A DNA stretch of 64,000 bases from Epiperipatus broadwayi (Eukaryota > Onychophora > Udeonychophora > Euonychophora > Peripatidae). Where the stretch lies: assembly GCA_028023455.1 (NCBI GenBank), contig JAQFVV010006272.1, positions 1,267,501 through 1,331,500 of the forward strand. Direction: 5' to 3'. The translations under genes were made by a program, and so were the position numbers. The notes under the pieces are model-generated. The model had not been told where the DNA came from, did not search any database, and saw only the letters and a list, made by a program, of their open reading frames with translations. This document shows positions 49,521-62,704 of this stretch, piece by piece. Numbering within the stretch: position 1 is the stretch's first letter; every line of letters begins with the position of its first letter.

Positions 49521-50753
49521 AAGAAGAAGAAGAAGAAGAAGAAGAAGAAGAAGAAGAAGAAGAAGAAGAAGAAGAAGAAGAAGAAGAAGAAGAAGAAGAA
49601 GAAGAAGAAGAAGAAGAAGAAGAAGAAGAAGAAGAAGAAGAAGAAGAAGAAGAAGAAGAAGAAGAAGAAGAAGAAGAAGAAGAAGAAGAAGAAGAAGAAG
49701 AAGAAGAAGAAGAAGAAGAAGAAGAAGAAGAAGAAGAAGAAGAAGAAGAAGAAGAAGAAGAAGAAGAAGAAGAAGAAGAAGAAGAAGAAGAAGAAGAAGA
49801 AGAAGAAGAAGAAGAAGAAGAAGAAGAAGAAGAAGAAGAAGAAGAAGAAGAAGAAGAAGAAGAAGAAGAAGAAGAAGAAGAAGAAGAAGAAGAAGAAGAA
49901 GAAGAAGAAGAAGAAGAAGAAGAAGAAGAAGAAGAAGAAGAAGAAGAAGAAGAAGAAGAAGAAGAAGAAGAAGAAGAAGAAGAAGAAGAAGAAGAAGAAG
50001 AAGAAGAAGAAGAAGAAGAAGAAGAAGAAGAAGAAGAAGAAGAAGAAGAAGAAGAAGAAGAAGAAGAAGAAGAAGAAGAAGAAGAAGAAGAAGAAGAAGA
50101 AGAAGAAGAAGAAGAAGAAGAAGAAGAAGAAGAAGAAGAAGAAGAAGAAGAAGAAGAAGAAGAAGAAGAAGAAGAAGAAGAAGAAGAAGAAGAAGAAGAA
50201 GAAGAAGAAGAAGAAGAAGAAGAAGAAGAAGAAGAAGAAGAAGAAGAAGAAGAAGAAGAAGAAGAAGAAGAAGAAGAAGAAGAAGAAGAAGAAGAAGAAG
50301 AAGAAGAAGAAGAAGAAGAAGAAGAAGAAGAAGAAGAAGAAGAAGAAGAAGAAGAAGAAGAAGAAGAAGAAGAAGAAGAAGAAGAAGAAGAAGAAGAAGA
50401 AGAAGAAGAAGAAGAAGAAGAAGAAGAAGAAGAAGAAGAAGAAGAAGAAGAAGAAGAAGAAGAAGAAGAAGAAGAAGAAGAAGAAGAAGAAGAAGAAGAA
50501 GAAGAAGAAGAAGAAGAAGAAGAAGAAGAAGAAGAAGAAGAAGAAGAAGAAGAAGAAGAAGAAGAAGAAGAAGAAGAAGAAGAAGAAGAAGAAGAAGAAG
50601 AAGAAGAAGAAGAAGAAGAAGAAGAAGAAGAAGAAGAAGAAGAAGAAGAAGAAGAAGAAGAAGAAGAAGAAGAAGAAGAAGAAGAAGAAGAAGAAGAAGA
50701 AGAAGAAGAAGAAGAAGAAGAAGAAGAAGAAGAAGAAGAAGAAGAAGAAGAAG

Positions 50754-50783
<30 letters not shown>
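49491..50783. repeat. AAG/CTT giant microsatellite, 431 perfect units
   Basis: 1293 bp of AAG triplets with no interruption visible in any line. The two long minus-strand frames across it (poly-Leu and poly-Phe) are artefacts of the repeat. A perfect tract of this length is a purine/pyrimidine mirror tract able to form triplex DNA, the same motif class as the GAA tract in the human frataxin gene. Confidence 0.98.
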
Positions 50784-50784
<1 letters not shown>

Positions 50785-51964
50785 TTTTGAAATACAAATA
50801 AAATAATGTTATAAAATCTATGAAAATAAAAACTATTTTTTTTCCTAATAATTTTAGACCAGCGATAATAGTATTGCAAACAAATATATCTTCAATTTTC
50901 ATAATGCATTCATTAATGAAAAAGTTGTATTGTTAAAAAATCACCTTGCAATACATATTGAAATTCAATTATGCATGCCATATAAAACCAGAAAGTTGTA
51001 AACATGCTGTTTATTTTCAAAATAAATAAGATCAAAAATAAGGCAAAAACATCTAACAATTGCCCACTTTTATATCAGTAAGCACAGTTTAGTTTAATTT
51101 TTTTCTCAATTAAATCTTTTAAAGCAAAATTTATCTAACAAATTACATTTAATATTGCCAAATTAATAACATTTAAATGTATTTAAATTTTTAATTATTA
51201 ATCTTTTAAAAGCAACAAGTCTTCATTATAATAACGTAGAAAATCCTCACCAAAAAGTTTTATTCATTGTATAATTTAAAAAAAGTTTTAATTGCATGTA
51301 GTAATGAATGTCACTAAAAACAAATTGAAAATTTATACATTACATTAGCTAAAATAGAATTATTAACCTAATTTTTATTAATATTTGTTTAGAATAAAAA
51401 ACTAAAACCATTATGCCTTATTACAAATGTAAATATTTATGCAAAAAAAATTTAAAAGTTTTATTATTACATAATATTAATTTTTTTATCACATAATAAG
51501 TGATAGCAAAAAATAAACTAAGAAATGTACACTGTTTAAAATTTTTTATGAAATATCAGATTTATATAAAAAAAACCTGTAAATATATAATTATAAAAAA
51601 AACAACAGAGCATAAAAAATAAAATGGAAAATGTATATTATTTTATTTATTTCAGTTTTAATAAATAAGATTTAAACAAGATACTGACCTCTATATCATT
51701 ATCAATAAATACAATTATTTTACTTTATGAAATATTTACAAATATTAGAAAAAGTATGAAACTGTACTTCTTAATAAATAGTTTTGGTACATTACATTTA
51801 CATAAGTTAGCATTTTTGTTTAATAATATCCCTAGTAAAATATTTATTCACTAATTTTCAATGAGTCTTAATTTTAAATATTTAATATTTATAATAAAAT
51901 TTTAAATCTGTAATAATAAGTTAAATTTTCTATTATGAAAACATTATAACCATTTACTTTTTGT
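50784..51964. other. AT-rich stretch, no gene seen
   Basis: No feature recognised. Confidence 0.5.
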
Positions 51965-52170
51965 ACACAATTTATGTTATTAGCAAACCCATAAATTGCT
52001 GAATCCAAATGCAAAGCAAAAATATCATTATATAAATCAAAAATAAAATAGGGTCAAGTGGAGACCCTTATAGAATTCTATGATTAACCAATTTAAATTT
52101 ACTAACAATATTACAAATTTTGGTTTCTTGTTTTATGCCTTTTATAATTTAACCATGAAATAAAATGACA
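51965..52170 (-). pseudogene. LINE reverse-transcriptase core fragment
   Basis: On the minus strand the pieces GSPLDPILFLIYI, then DIF.LHLDSAIYGFANN in a neighbouring frame, reproduce the G-x-P-Q-G-S-x-L-x-P-x-L-F-x-x-Y-I-N-D and Y-A-D-D blocks of non-LTR reverse transcriptases. The catalytic aspartates are replaced by asparagines (FANN for YADD) and a frameshift separates the blocks. Upstream WLNYKRHKTRNQN fits the segment preceding the GVPQGS block. This is a dead, 5'- and 3'-truncated copy. It may belong with the fragment at 56530-56790, which encodes an earlier part of the same domain on the same strand. Confidence 0.65.
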
Positions 52171-53039
52171 TAAAAAATCATATATATATATTGTACCCTT
52201 ACTTCTTGATATATAAAATAGTTTAAAATACAACTAGCTCAGTTACATTATTATGCTTAATTAAAATTTGCATATCTATTTTTAATATACTTTTATATTA
52301 TCATATTTTAATTAAATTTATTATCAATCATCACAATCAATATAGTTCTAGATTATACTAATTAAATAAGTATTTATAAAATTATGAGACTGCGAAGTAA
52401 AGTTACAAAGTAATAAGCAGATTTACACTGAGTCAATATCTCCCAAGATACTGTCTCAATGGCATAAGAATACTACTACTACCTTATCATCTTACCACTA
52501 CATCTATAGCATTCTTATGACTTTTAAATGAAATAATTATCTTTAATAATACTAAAATAATTCCTAACTTCTAACTTAAAATATAATTAAATAATCTCAG
52601 GTTCTTCTAAGCTGTTTTTAAAATAATAATAAATTATGTAAATAAGTATGATGTGGGATTTTATATCAAACTTAAATACACCTAACTTATTTAAATAATA
52701 ATAATAAATAATACTCATCTTAAAGTGTAATTTAATCTCATCTATTTATATTATATAATCAATCATTAAATGAATAAACAATCATATGTATATCTTTTAT
52801 CTCATATGGTATCTTCATTTTAAAATAGATCAAAATCTTAGACTTAATAATCTGTGGCAATAAACAATATTGTATTCTTATAATGTGCATTATAATCATC
52901 TTATGACCATTGTAATATTTATGTTCATGTCAATCAATTCTTATAAAATAATGTTAAGCAAATATGGTATTCAATTTTAAGTAATAATAACAAATTCATT
53001 TTGTGCAAATATTATGTTTATTTCAAATCATCTGATGTC
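52171..53039. other. AT-rich stretch, no gene seen
   Basis: No feature recognised. Confidence 0.45.
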
Positions 53040-55760
53040 AAAATGCTGTGGTGAAAAATAATGAAACTCGACACACTTTTAAAACAAATTAACAAATTTA
53101 TTTACAATAACTTCAAATAAAATTTATTTACACTATTTACAGTTTAAAATTTATGACAACAAATAAATAAAAATAAGAAATACAAATATAAGAGGCTTAC
53201 ACTGTTATTAACTCATGTACTTAATAAGCAATTTTACATTCCTTCAAACGCTATATTAATAATATTACAGTGTGTTTTTCCAAAACTTAGATTTTTTAAA
53301 ATAAATAGTAATGTACTTTAATTACTACAAATAACAATATATGTCAAGACTATTTATGTAGCATGTGTTCATAATGTAGCTCTACCTATTAAATAACTAC
53401 ATTAATTAAATATTATTATTTATAATGTATCATCATATATTTACTTTATTATTAGCATTGCTTAATAGCTTTATAAAATTAATGTATCTTTGTAATGTAA
53501 AACAAATAATTGACTGTAATTATACTTTACTTAATGTAATTCCTGTTATATGTTTTATTAAATATGCATTACATATCTGTACTGTTCAAAAACTATTATT
53601 TAAATCATTTATCAATTTCAAATTCATAAAGCATTACCTTAGATAAATTCTATGATTCTTTTCTATGTAAAAAATCACTACTTTACTTTATGTGTTATTT
53701 TAATCCTTTCTAATAATTTCTATCTATAAAACATATTCTAAACTTTATCTAAAATTTCCGGAAAAACAAACATCAACTTTAAATAAAATATTCATCATCC
53801 AAATTACCTATACTACATCGTCTATACTTAATAAACTTCAATCCAAATATAAGCTTCTACCCATAACGTAACTTAATTTATTTAATAAAATAAAATACAA
53901 AAAAAATAGACTTTTAAAATCCTTTTCTAAATTGCAAAAAATAAAATAATTATTAAAATAAATAATAAACATCATTTTAATAATAAGCATAAATAAAATA
54001 TCAAAATTATTTACGAAAGAATCATATAATTATTTCTAAGCTTCTTACGCAATGTTGTATCATGTTGATATTATAGATTAAAACTTATGCATATTTTAAT
54101 AAAGTTCGTGGTTAATATAATGTATGTGTTTTCATAAAATATCTATCCATTCATTCTACAACAACATAATATTCAGTTGATCTAAAGAAAAACATATTAA
54201 ATTCATTAAAATCATTATACAATATTTTTACCATAATAATAATATTGTCCAATCTGCTATCCAGCATTCTTCGGAATTTGCAGCTTCATAAAATAAAAAT
54301 CATTCACATATTCACTCATAAACATTCATTAGAATATTCCGTGTTATATTAATTATAAAATAAATTGATGTAATTAATTATTATATTATTTTTAAGTTAC
54401 TATTTAATAAATGTACCTAACCTACTTTTTAATAGTTTAATAATATTTTAAATTTTATGTTAAATAAATAAAATAAAAGATTATATTACATATTCCATCG
54501 TCGACTTTTGTTCTACCATAAAAGTTCTAACAAATATCCTACGTATAAAGTCAATAAAACACTATTTCCTGTTCCGTTGTATCACGTGTTTCTTGAAAGT
54601 TTATAATAAAAAATGATAACGTTCTTTTTTTAAAAAAATAAGTTTCCCAAGAAAACAAAATAAAATTAAAAAAAATAGTTTATAAGTCCTGTCTGGATCC
54701 AGTTCTTCATAGAATATTATTCAAAAATTATTATTTCTAAATTAATTTATAGTTTATAAATTATTTTACATTGAATTATTTTAATCAACTTGGCTTGCTT
54801 GACTTAGTTTGACTTGATTTGGACATCCATGTAATACTTGCGCATTTATAATTAACATATTCAGGTAAGAATTAATTTCTCCATCTATAACGTCCAGCGT
54901 TTTAGATTACTACAATATAATACTCTTATTATATTACGATTTTAAATAATCATCTTTATAATCTATTTGCCTTTTCAAATCGTCAATATTTAATCTTTTA
55001 AGCACAAAGACTTAACAAGGCAAGTATTTATAAAACTTACTACTGTTTCTTATATCTTTACTTAAGATATTCTTTAATTCTATAATTTGTCAAAAATACT
55101 TTTTTTACAGAAGTATTTTTATTTCTTTAAAATATCTATTAATAACAGACAATAGTAATTTAATTTTAAAACTATTTATAGTCCAAAATACTACTTTTCT
55201 CCATCTTATAGTTTTCTGTACTAATCCAGCGTCTGTTACTTTTCTAGCATAAAGTTTCTGATATATTTCTCCGATACGTGATGTTTCCATTGATTATTTG
55301 TACGTAAATTGAGTTTCGATATTGAGAAGACAAATAGGGAATTATTAAGTTACTACTGCATACTTATCATTTAAAATTATAAAATTATATACAATAACAC
55401 TCTTATGATTTTAAAAACTGATTCTTAAGAGCGTTTATAAATTTACTCAGCTATTTTCTCAATAGCACAAACGACTTAGAAGTTTTATTGTAGAGAGCCC
55501 CCCTCAACAATTGAATCCAGCTTATATACTGCCAGAAACTCCTTATCTGATTGGTATGTTTAAACAATCAAAATTTCTAACTTATTTACATATTTATCAA
55601 CTCACTATTAAAAATAAAATAATGACTTATTTAATATTTAATATTTTATCAAATTCTTTCAAAATAATATTTATCGTTTATTTAAATCTATTAAACATTC
55701 TTTTGAAATATTCTTTCTCACTTGATTTAAATCTTAACTTTTATAAGATCATTTAAAATA
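53040..55760 (-). mobile_element. LTR-like region, minus strand
   Basis: On the minus strand a TATATAAG box (about 55533-55526) is followed by a G-rich leader with GGGGGGCTCTC and AATAAA (about 55490), then about 2.4 kb of A/T-rich sequence with no coding content, ending near 53040. The arrangement resembles the long-LTR repeats at 37.6-45.3 kb and 13.9-16.5 kb, but no primer site or second copy was found. A 61-codon frame at 55105-55290 (METSRIGEIYQKLYARKV) is unidentified. Confidence 0.3.
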
Positions 55761-56529
55761 AACTAAATCTTTTTAAATACGTTATATTTTTAAGACAATA
55801 TTTTTAAAATCAAATTTAATATTTTACATTAATATCTTTATTTTTATCTCGTGATAACTCACGTATTATTTATAAATTTTACAACATGATTTTTTTAAAA
55901 TAATTATGCAACTTTATTAGACAACTTCCACGCATGTGTGTGTATAACATCTGTTCTTTATAACACAAGAACGCTTGCCTAAAAATAAACTTAACAATTG
56001 CTTTTTTAAAATAAATATTTATTTTTAAAAATAAATAAGATATTATATCAGATTTTAAAATAATTATTTGATATGATTAAAATCAAATATTAATCTCAAT
56101 TTAAGTACTTATAATTTAAAATATTTTTATTCACTTTTAGCATATATTTTAAATTAAAATATCTTTGTCTAATTTTAACTTGTCCTTTAAATACTTTAGC
56201 TTTAAACATTTGTTATTAAATTTATTAATGCAGTATTACATCATAATCATCATCATTTTAAATATCTTCTCAATATCAACACAATTCACATATCAAATAC
56301 TCATAGATTGCTTTAATTAAACTTATGGTAACATTACCACAAGCAAAGTCAACATCCCATATTTAAAATACTTCTTAAATTTAAAATTTTCTACTAGATT
56401 AGCACAAAACTTAAATGGTGACCCATACAAAAGGGCACAATATATATATAATCAATGTCGAAGAATTGTATAAAGAACATAGTCATATATTTTAGTTTAA
56501 TTAAAATACACAACGGTAGTCTTAAGACT
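55761..56529. other. AT-rich stretch, no gene seen
   Basis: No feature recognised. Confidence 0.45.
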
Positions 56530-56790
56530 ATTATCCGATGAAGACTCTAAAGATTATAAGTGATGATAAAGAGCATTCAAAATACTTTTTCCAACAACTA
56601 ATGGATGCACCTTTTTAAAGGAGGACATAATGACAACTTTTAAACACTCAGGCAATATACTAGCAGACAAAAAAGCATTAAATAAATAAACAAGAATTGG
56701 TATAAAAACAAGCTTATTATCTTTTAAAAAAATGTGCACTTAAATTATCTAAGCTAAAAGAACTGTAGCATATATCCAAAAAAAGAGTAT
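56530..56790 (-). pseudogene. LINE reverse-transcriptase N-terminal fragment
   Basis: The minus strand reads IPILVYLFNAFLSASILPEC followed by LKVVIMSSFKKVHPLV. This is the early reverse-transcriptase segment of Jockey/CR1-type LINEs (P-L-x-x-L-F-N-x-S-L-x-x-G-x-x-P-x-x-W/L-K-x-A-x-V-x-P-x-F-K-K-G). The following N-Y-R-P-I-S-L block is degraded. Coding capacity ends within 60 residues. It lies 4.4 kb upstream, in minus-strand terms, of the fragment at 51965-52170. Confidence 0.7.
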
Positions 56791-57729
56791 TAAAAAGATC
56801 ATTAAATATTTTGCATTGCATAATACTTTAAATATAATATTATTTTTAATAAAAAAAATTTCATTATATGATTTTAATTAATAAATGAATTCTTTTCTAT
56901 TTTGTTTTATGAGCTGTTTATTTGTTATATTTGGGTAGTTGCAAAATCCCTCTCACTGACCCAGGTATATCTTGTAAAATGATAATATTGAAGTTATTGG
57001 AACACTGAGAAAAGTAAATTGATAATTCTTAATTGTAATTTTGAATTTATGGTAATTTTTATGCCTTAGGTTATTTGTTGTACTTTGGTTTTTGTTTATC
57101 TTCACAGTTTTATTAATTTAGTATAAATTTGAGATGTAAAATTATTCTTTAAACTTAAAATTTACAGTTTATTTTAACTTCATGGTTAAATGCAATGTTA
57201 GTTTATAGTTGAGAATCTCATTCTTCATCATCAACATTGTTTTCATATGTCATTTTGTTTTTTATTTCTTTTACTTCTTCATTTTAATTTTATCTTAATT
57301 CATCATCATAACGGGTTCATCCTTCATTGGTTTCTATTTTATCATCATCTCTTAATCATTCATTATCCTAACACATTTTCTTTCTCTTTAGCTCATTCAT
57401 TTTCATTATTTAATTATTATTTATTTCTATTATCTATTTATCATTTAATTCATCATTCAAATTCCACATTCATTTCATAGATTCAATTATTAATTATTTA
57501 TTAGTTGACAAATATTAAATTTACCTAATAGTATTTTGCTATGGATTTTGAAGCTAGTTTAATTATCTTCATGGAAACTTTGTGACCTTTTGTAGATTTA
57601 TTGTTTCATGTTAGCTTAATTGGTTTTAAGAAATAATATCTTTATTTTAATATTTCTTTTTATGCTTATGTTCTTAATTATTCATGTAGTGAGGGTTACA
57701 ATATATATCCTTGAAACTTTTTTTTTTCT
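56791..57729. other. AT-rich stretch, no gene seen
   Basis: A T-, C- and A-rich tract near 57220-57480 gives a hydrophobic open frame that looks compositional, not coding. Confidence 0.5.
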
Positions 57730-57745
57730 ATTTATTGAGTAGTGG

Positions 57746-57792
<47 letters not shown>

Positions 57793-57802
57793 CCACTACT
57801 CA

Positions 57803-57834
<32 letters not shown>

Positions 57835-57836
57835 GG
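57730..57836. repeat. Inverted repeat around a TA microsatellite
   Basis: ATTTATTGAGTAGTGGCTT (57730-57748) is complementary to the segment ending near 57808, with a pure TA run between. A second TA run follows. Likely a hairpin-forming microsatellite. No target duplication was found. Confidence 0.8.
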
Positions 57837-57840
57837 TAAA

Positions 57841-60800
57841 TTAAAAAAAACTGAATACTGATCTTTATGGTATTAATTGGTATAGATTAAAAGAAGATAT
57901 TTTTCCATTGTGTTATATAGATTTCTGATTAGTATGGATTAAAAGATGATATTTTTATGTGTTGTGTGGATTTTTCTATTTATTAACAGATTTGTGATTA
58001 AATATAACATGGAATTTTGTATTATTATTTTCTTAATTGTTTCTATTAGATTTTCAATTAATATTGAATGAAAAAAAGCACTGCTTGACTTCTTGTTGAG
58101 CCTTTTTTTTTTTGTAAATTATGGTATTGATAATATTTATAATTTGTATCTCCTTAATGACAAGTTTGATGCCTAATGGATTCATGGATATAGATCTTAT
58201 ACTTTGTAATGTTTAAGAGAAAAATGATCTTTTATGAAAGAGGACTAATGAAATTGGATATGGGCTCATATTATATAGTTTGTTTAATAAGAAATAAGTA
58301 ATTTTTGATAGAAATTTCGATGTAAATTGACTGAGATAGTCAAACACAAATTAGGCATGACCAGAATTTCTGGATGACATGAATGTCATTTTTTCTAAGG
58401 TTCACACAAAAATTCTGTTACTTGAATCATATGTTGCCTCAAAGTGTTTAGATGAGGCTTAGAATCGTAATGCTTCTGAAGTTTTTCCTTATATCTGTAA
58501 AGAAAAAAGCAGTCAAGTTATCACCAGACATTTTCTTCTCCACATATAAAGTTGATTGAACTTAGAATGTGGGAGATTGCTCCAGATTGGATATAATACC
58601 TTGCCCAAGTATGGGATGTATAAAAAAAATCTTTTTGTTGTCGTTGCTAGGTATTCATTCAGTAACTTTCACAAGTAGTTTGTATTATCTTCTCGATGCT
58701 GATATCTGTTTAATTTTGTCTGTAATTGGTACAAAATATATGATTGATTTATGTATTTTATATACAAGAGTAAGTATCCTTGTAGATGGTATGGATGTTC
58801 TTTGACATGTTTTATGTATGTGATTTTAAATCTGTAAAATCTCTCTATGCTTGCATTGGATTAAGTTTTAGACTTTTTAATTTTATTAATAGATTGTAAA
58901 TTCTGGAGAATTAAAATTCTATTATCTTTGTTCTCAAAATAAATCTTTTTTTGTATTGCACTGAATAGTTTATTAAATTTAGATCAAATGTGGCTGTTAT
59001 TGCTGAATGATTTGAGAATGGAAAAAGCACTAATCTAATATTGAGCATATGATGAAACATGGCAAATAAAAAACAAGAATAAAAAGTGACGAATGTCTAT
59101 CATTATCAAATAAAACTGAATCAATAGGCAGAAAATGCTACTTACCAAGAGGAAGTTCATAAAATACTTGCCAATTGTTAAGTTATGAGGGGGGGGTCTA
59201 TCCTTGTTTTTTATATTTAGTTAAGAATGTCTAGTTATCCTTTCAGATCATTATGAAATAATTAGGGAGGTTGACTACAAGTCAACTAATAGAAAGAATA
59301 ATTCTAAATACTTAAAAATAAATTGATCTGGCTAGATTTGATCTTCAGCTTATATATAGATAAAAGAGGCAGATGCATTACTTATGCAGCACATGGATCT
59401 TCTAAATAATTATTAATAGCCATTTCAATAATTTTAAAAATACAGTTTTTATGGATCACATCGGGGTGACTGGTCTGGCACTGTCTATTATAATTTGTAA
59501 TGATGTTAAATCAAATATACAACTATATCAATTATTTTTCTCACAATAAGAAATAAAACACACATGCCTACTTATACATACACATATTATTTAAAATAAA
59601 TTAACAAAAGAAATAATTCTAATATGTCTTATAATAAGAAGGGACTTGCATTAACCTTTACTTTTAATAGTAGTAAACAAAAAAAAAAAAAACAAAAAAA
59701 AAAAAACAACAACATAAGACTAAAGTTATTCAATTTAAAATATATGTTACATTAAAAAGTTGAAACAACATAAAAGGTATATTGTAAATAATTAATATTC
59801 CAATCCCTATCTTTCAGAAATAAATAAAGGTAAAACAAAAGAGAAAATATATTATCATTTGAATAATGTAAATATATATATATTATTCATTCCATTTGCT
59901 AATATGTCATTTCAAAAAATAAGATTTTAGAATGGAACTGATATGTTATAAAAAGGTCAAAGAATGTACAATTTCAAAAATAAAGCATTAACTGCCAATT
60001 TCTAAATATAAAATTAATGTCAAAAATTTAAAAATATGGGAAAAATTTGAATAACTTTGAAAAGATAAATAAAGTATTTTTAAAAATATTCAAACTCTTA
60101 CTCTTTTTAAAATATATTTGCACATATTCATATAAAACTTAATGATGTTATATTTGTAATGTATTTCTCAGTAATAAGATACTAGAAGAATTAATTACAT
60201 TAATGGGGGGAGGGCACTCAAAACTATTAAATATTATCATAGTATCCTTGTCTAGTTATTTCACTCATTCTTGGGCAAACTCAGTCTGAAAAAGTTTATA
60301 TCAATATGGAATTCATAAATTCTGTTTCATATTATATAATGATTATTAAATGCTTTGCTGCAAACAGTTTATCATACTTAGTAAAAAAAAAACAGATCAA
60401 ACATGTGCACATTCATATAATTTTCATTCTTATTGACTGTATACTAAAAAGAAGAATAGCTATTCTAACAACAACAACGACAAACAATAACCAAAAGTTA
60501 AATATAAATTTTGCAATACAACTATAAAGACAATTTCGGAAAAATGAATACTTATAGACAATGAGCTATTTACTATTGTAATTTCTAACTAAATTTCATT
60601 CTTGTTTCTTTTGAACACATTTTGTATTAAATTATCCAACAACAAAATCAAAAATTTATAATAAACAAATAACTTAAGTAAATTTGATAGCTTGATTTTA
60701 TTAAATGATTCTTTTTTCTTTCATTTCTGAGACCTAGAATTCTCTGACAATTTCAGGTATCATTTATCAGTCAGTCCTGCAACTTTATTTCCTTTTATTT

Positions 60801-60957
60801 ATTTTAATTAGTTAATTGTTTATTTAATTATAATTGCATACACACATATTAACGACAAAAGCATTTAATAAATGTTTATTTAATTTCAAATAAATTCAAT
60901 TTTATAGAAAATAAGATTCTACCCTGTTCTGATTTGTGTTAAATAGTGTTCAGGGAC
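57841..60957. other. AT-rich stretch, no gene seen
   Basis: Contains A-rich tracts at 59680-59706. A 78-codon plus-strand frame at 58569-58805 has no recognisable motif. Confidence 0.45.
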
Positions 60958-61012
60958 TTCACTCAGCTGATAAAGAACTGTTCTTTAAAACCTACATCAT
61001 CAACTTCATGTT
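60958..61012 (+). repeat. tRNA-derived repeat (degenerate)
   Basis: An A-box-like ACTCAGCTGATAAAGAAC is followed by an anticodon-loop-like TTCTTTAAAACC and a weak B-box-like CATCAACTTCATG at tRNA spacing. Stems are poorly preserved. Confidence 0.35.
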
Positions 61013-61680
61013 GTCATAATTTACCAAATGACAACTAATATATTTTTTCATAATGGGTTCATTAGAGGATGTTTGGCAATATTATTAATTTTATAAATGT
61101 GTTTTCTTTTAAATTTATTTTGGAATATTAGTAGATGGAGATATGTTGAAAGTTTTAATTAAAAAAACAATAACTTAATTTTAAATATATATATAAACAA
61201 TAAATGATTAACTGATTGGGAGTGATGTAACATTTTGGTATCAGAAGTGACAAGGTTAGCTTCAATATTTAAACCTTTAAATGTCAAGTTTATCACATAA
61301 TTATTGTAGCCCATTGTAGATGCTTCAAGGTTACCACATTTCAACATAATCTACAGTTTACAAACACAAAATAAATAATTTACAAGAATAAATTTAGTAA
61401 TAACTTTAACTCTCAAAAAATCAAAATCTTAATAAAACTTCTATATTCCTTTTGTTACAATTTTGGCTCTTAAAAAAAAAATCCCTTCTTTATCATTATT
61501 ATAGATTTAAAGAATATTTCTGTAATAATATATAATAAAAAATCTAAATAAAAACAATTATTTAAAATAAGAATAAAAAACATAAACTAAATTTGATTTA
61601 ACATTGATTAATAGTGGCAGTCTTGCCCATCTATTCAATTTACATCAGCCAACCATATAATGTATATATTCATTGAGCCA

Positions 61681-61744
<64 letters not shown>

Positions 61745-62089
61745 AATAGAATTGAATATACATAATAGAAAGCAGCTTATACACAACAAAGTGTAATTAC
61801 ACAAGATTATTATTTTAAAATATGATATATTGTAATAATTTATTTAAAAAATGGGAATTTGTAAATTATAGACAAAAACGTGAGAAAAAAAAAGTTGCAC
61901 CATAAATAAATTGTTATTCCTACTTTGTATTTATGAATCATTATTCCCAATATGAATAAGACTAATATTATTAATGTGGACCAGCCAATTTTCATCCTCA
62001 TTTCCACAAAAAATCAACTTTATCCCTGTATAAAACAGTGCATAGAAATTCGAAAAATTGTTGCAAAATTAATTTTTTAAATTCCATTC
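61013..62089. other. AT-rich stretch with TA/CA microsatellite
   Basis: A pure TA run lies at about 61684-61734, followed by CA repeats to 61745. A 62-codon minus-strand frame at 61159-61347 is unidentified. Confidence 0.5.
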
Positions 62090-62478
62090 ATCTACAGCAG
62101 AAATCAGAAAATTGTGGCTCATAAATCACATGTGGCCTGATCCAATATCATCATGGTTTTCTCTATCATGACAAACATAAACACAATTTTTATTTTCTCT
62201 TATAATTTTTAAGTAAATATTTTGATGCCTAATTCTGTCTTATTAAGGAATAATAATTATTATATATGAATGTTTAAATATTACAAATTTGTGAATAAAT
62301 CAAACAAACTAATTTTTTGTTCATTTTTATGAGTATTTCATTTTCATTAAGATGTAAACAGATTCTATTAAATTAGTAAACAGGCAAATACTCTCCATAT
62401 AGTAGTGCCATCTTGTGCTAACAAGAGTAATCAATGGATGCCAGAAGGCTTGTGCATAAAATCCCTATCTAGTGACTA

Positions 62479-62545
62479 CTCATCCAATATCCCCAGACTA
62501 GTTTCTGGCTTGTGGCCATAATCAGTGAGGAGCATTGGATCTGAG
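62479..62545 (-). ncRNA. Type I hammerhead ribozyme, left-arm copy
   Basis: Reading the minus strand from 62545: CTC-AG-ATCCAA (distal stem I), TGCT (loop), CCTCA (proximal stem I), CTGATTA (core, position 8 G changed to T), TGGC-CACAA-GCCA (perfect stem II), GAAAC, TA, GTC (minimal 2-bp stem III and cleavage triplet), TGGGG, ATA, TTGGAT, GAG. Every stem pairs (one G-U). Loss of G8 should abolish activity because G8 is the general acid in known hammerheads. Confidence 0.8.
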
Positions 62546-62704
62546 AGCACTACACCTAGATCTTAGGATCTAATGCAACCCTCCAGCACCACCTTTTACC
62601 CCTACTTCACTACAAAACTATGAGAATGAAATTGAAAACGCAATATTTTCAATCTAAGCTCAATAGCTTATATAGTTATATGGGTCTGAACTCAATTCAG
62701 TGCT

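Noticed and set aside
49350-50902. Two minus-strand frames of about 500 codons (poly-leucine and poly-phenylalanine).
   Set aside because: They are translations of the AAG/CTT microsatellite in two frames. Nothing outside the repeat supports a gene.
57247-57480. 77-codon hydrophobic, histidine-rich frame.
   Set aside because: Produced by a T/C/A-rich simple tract, with no signal-peptide logic or homology that I recognise.
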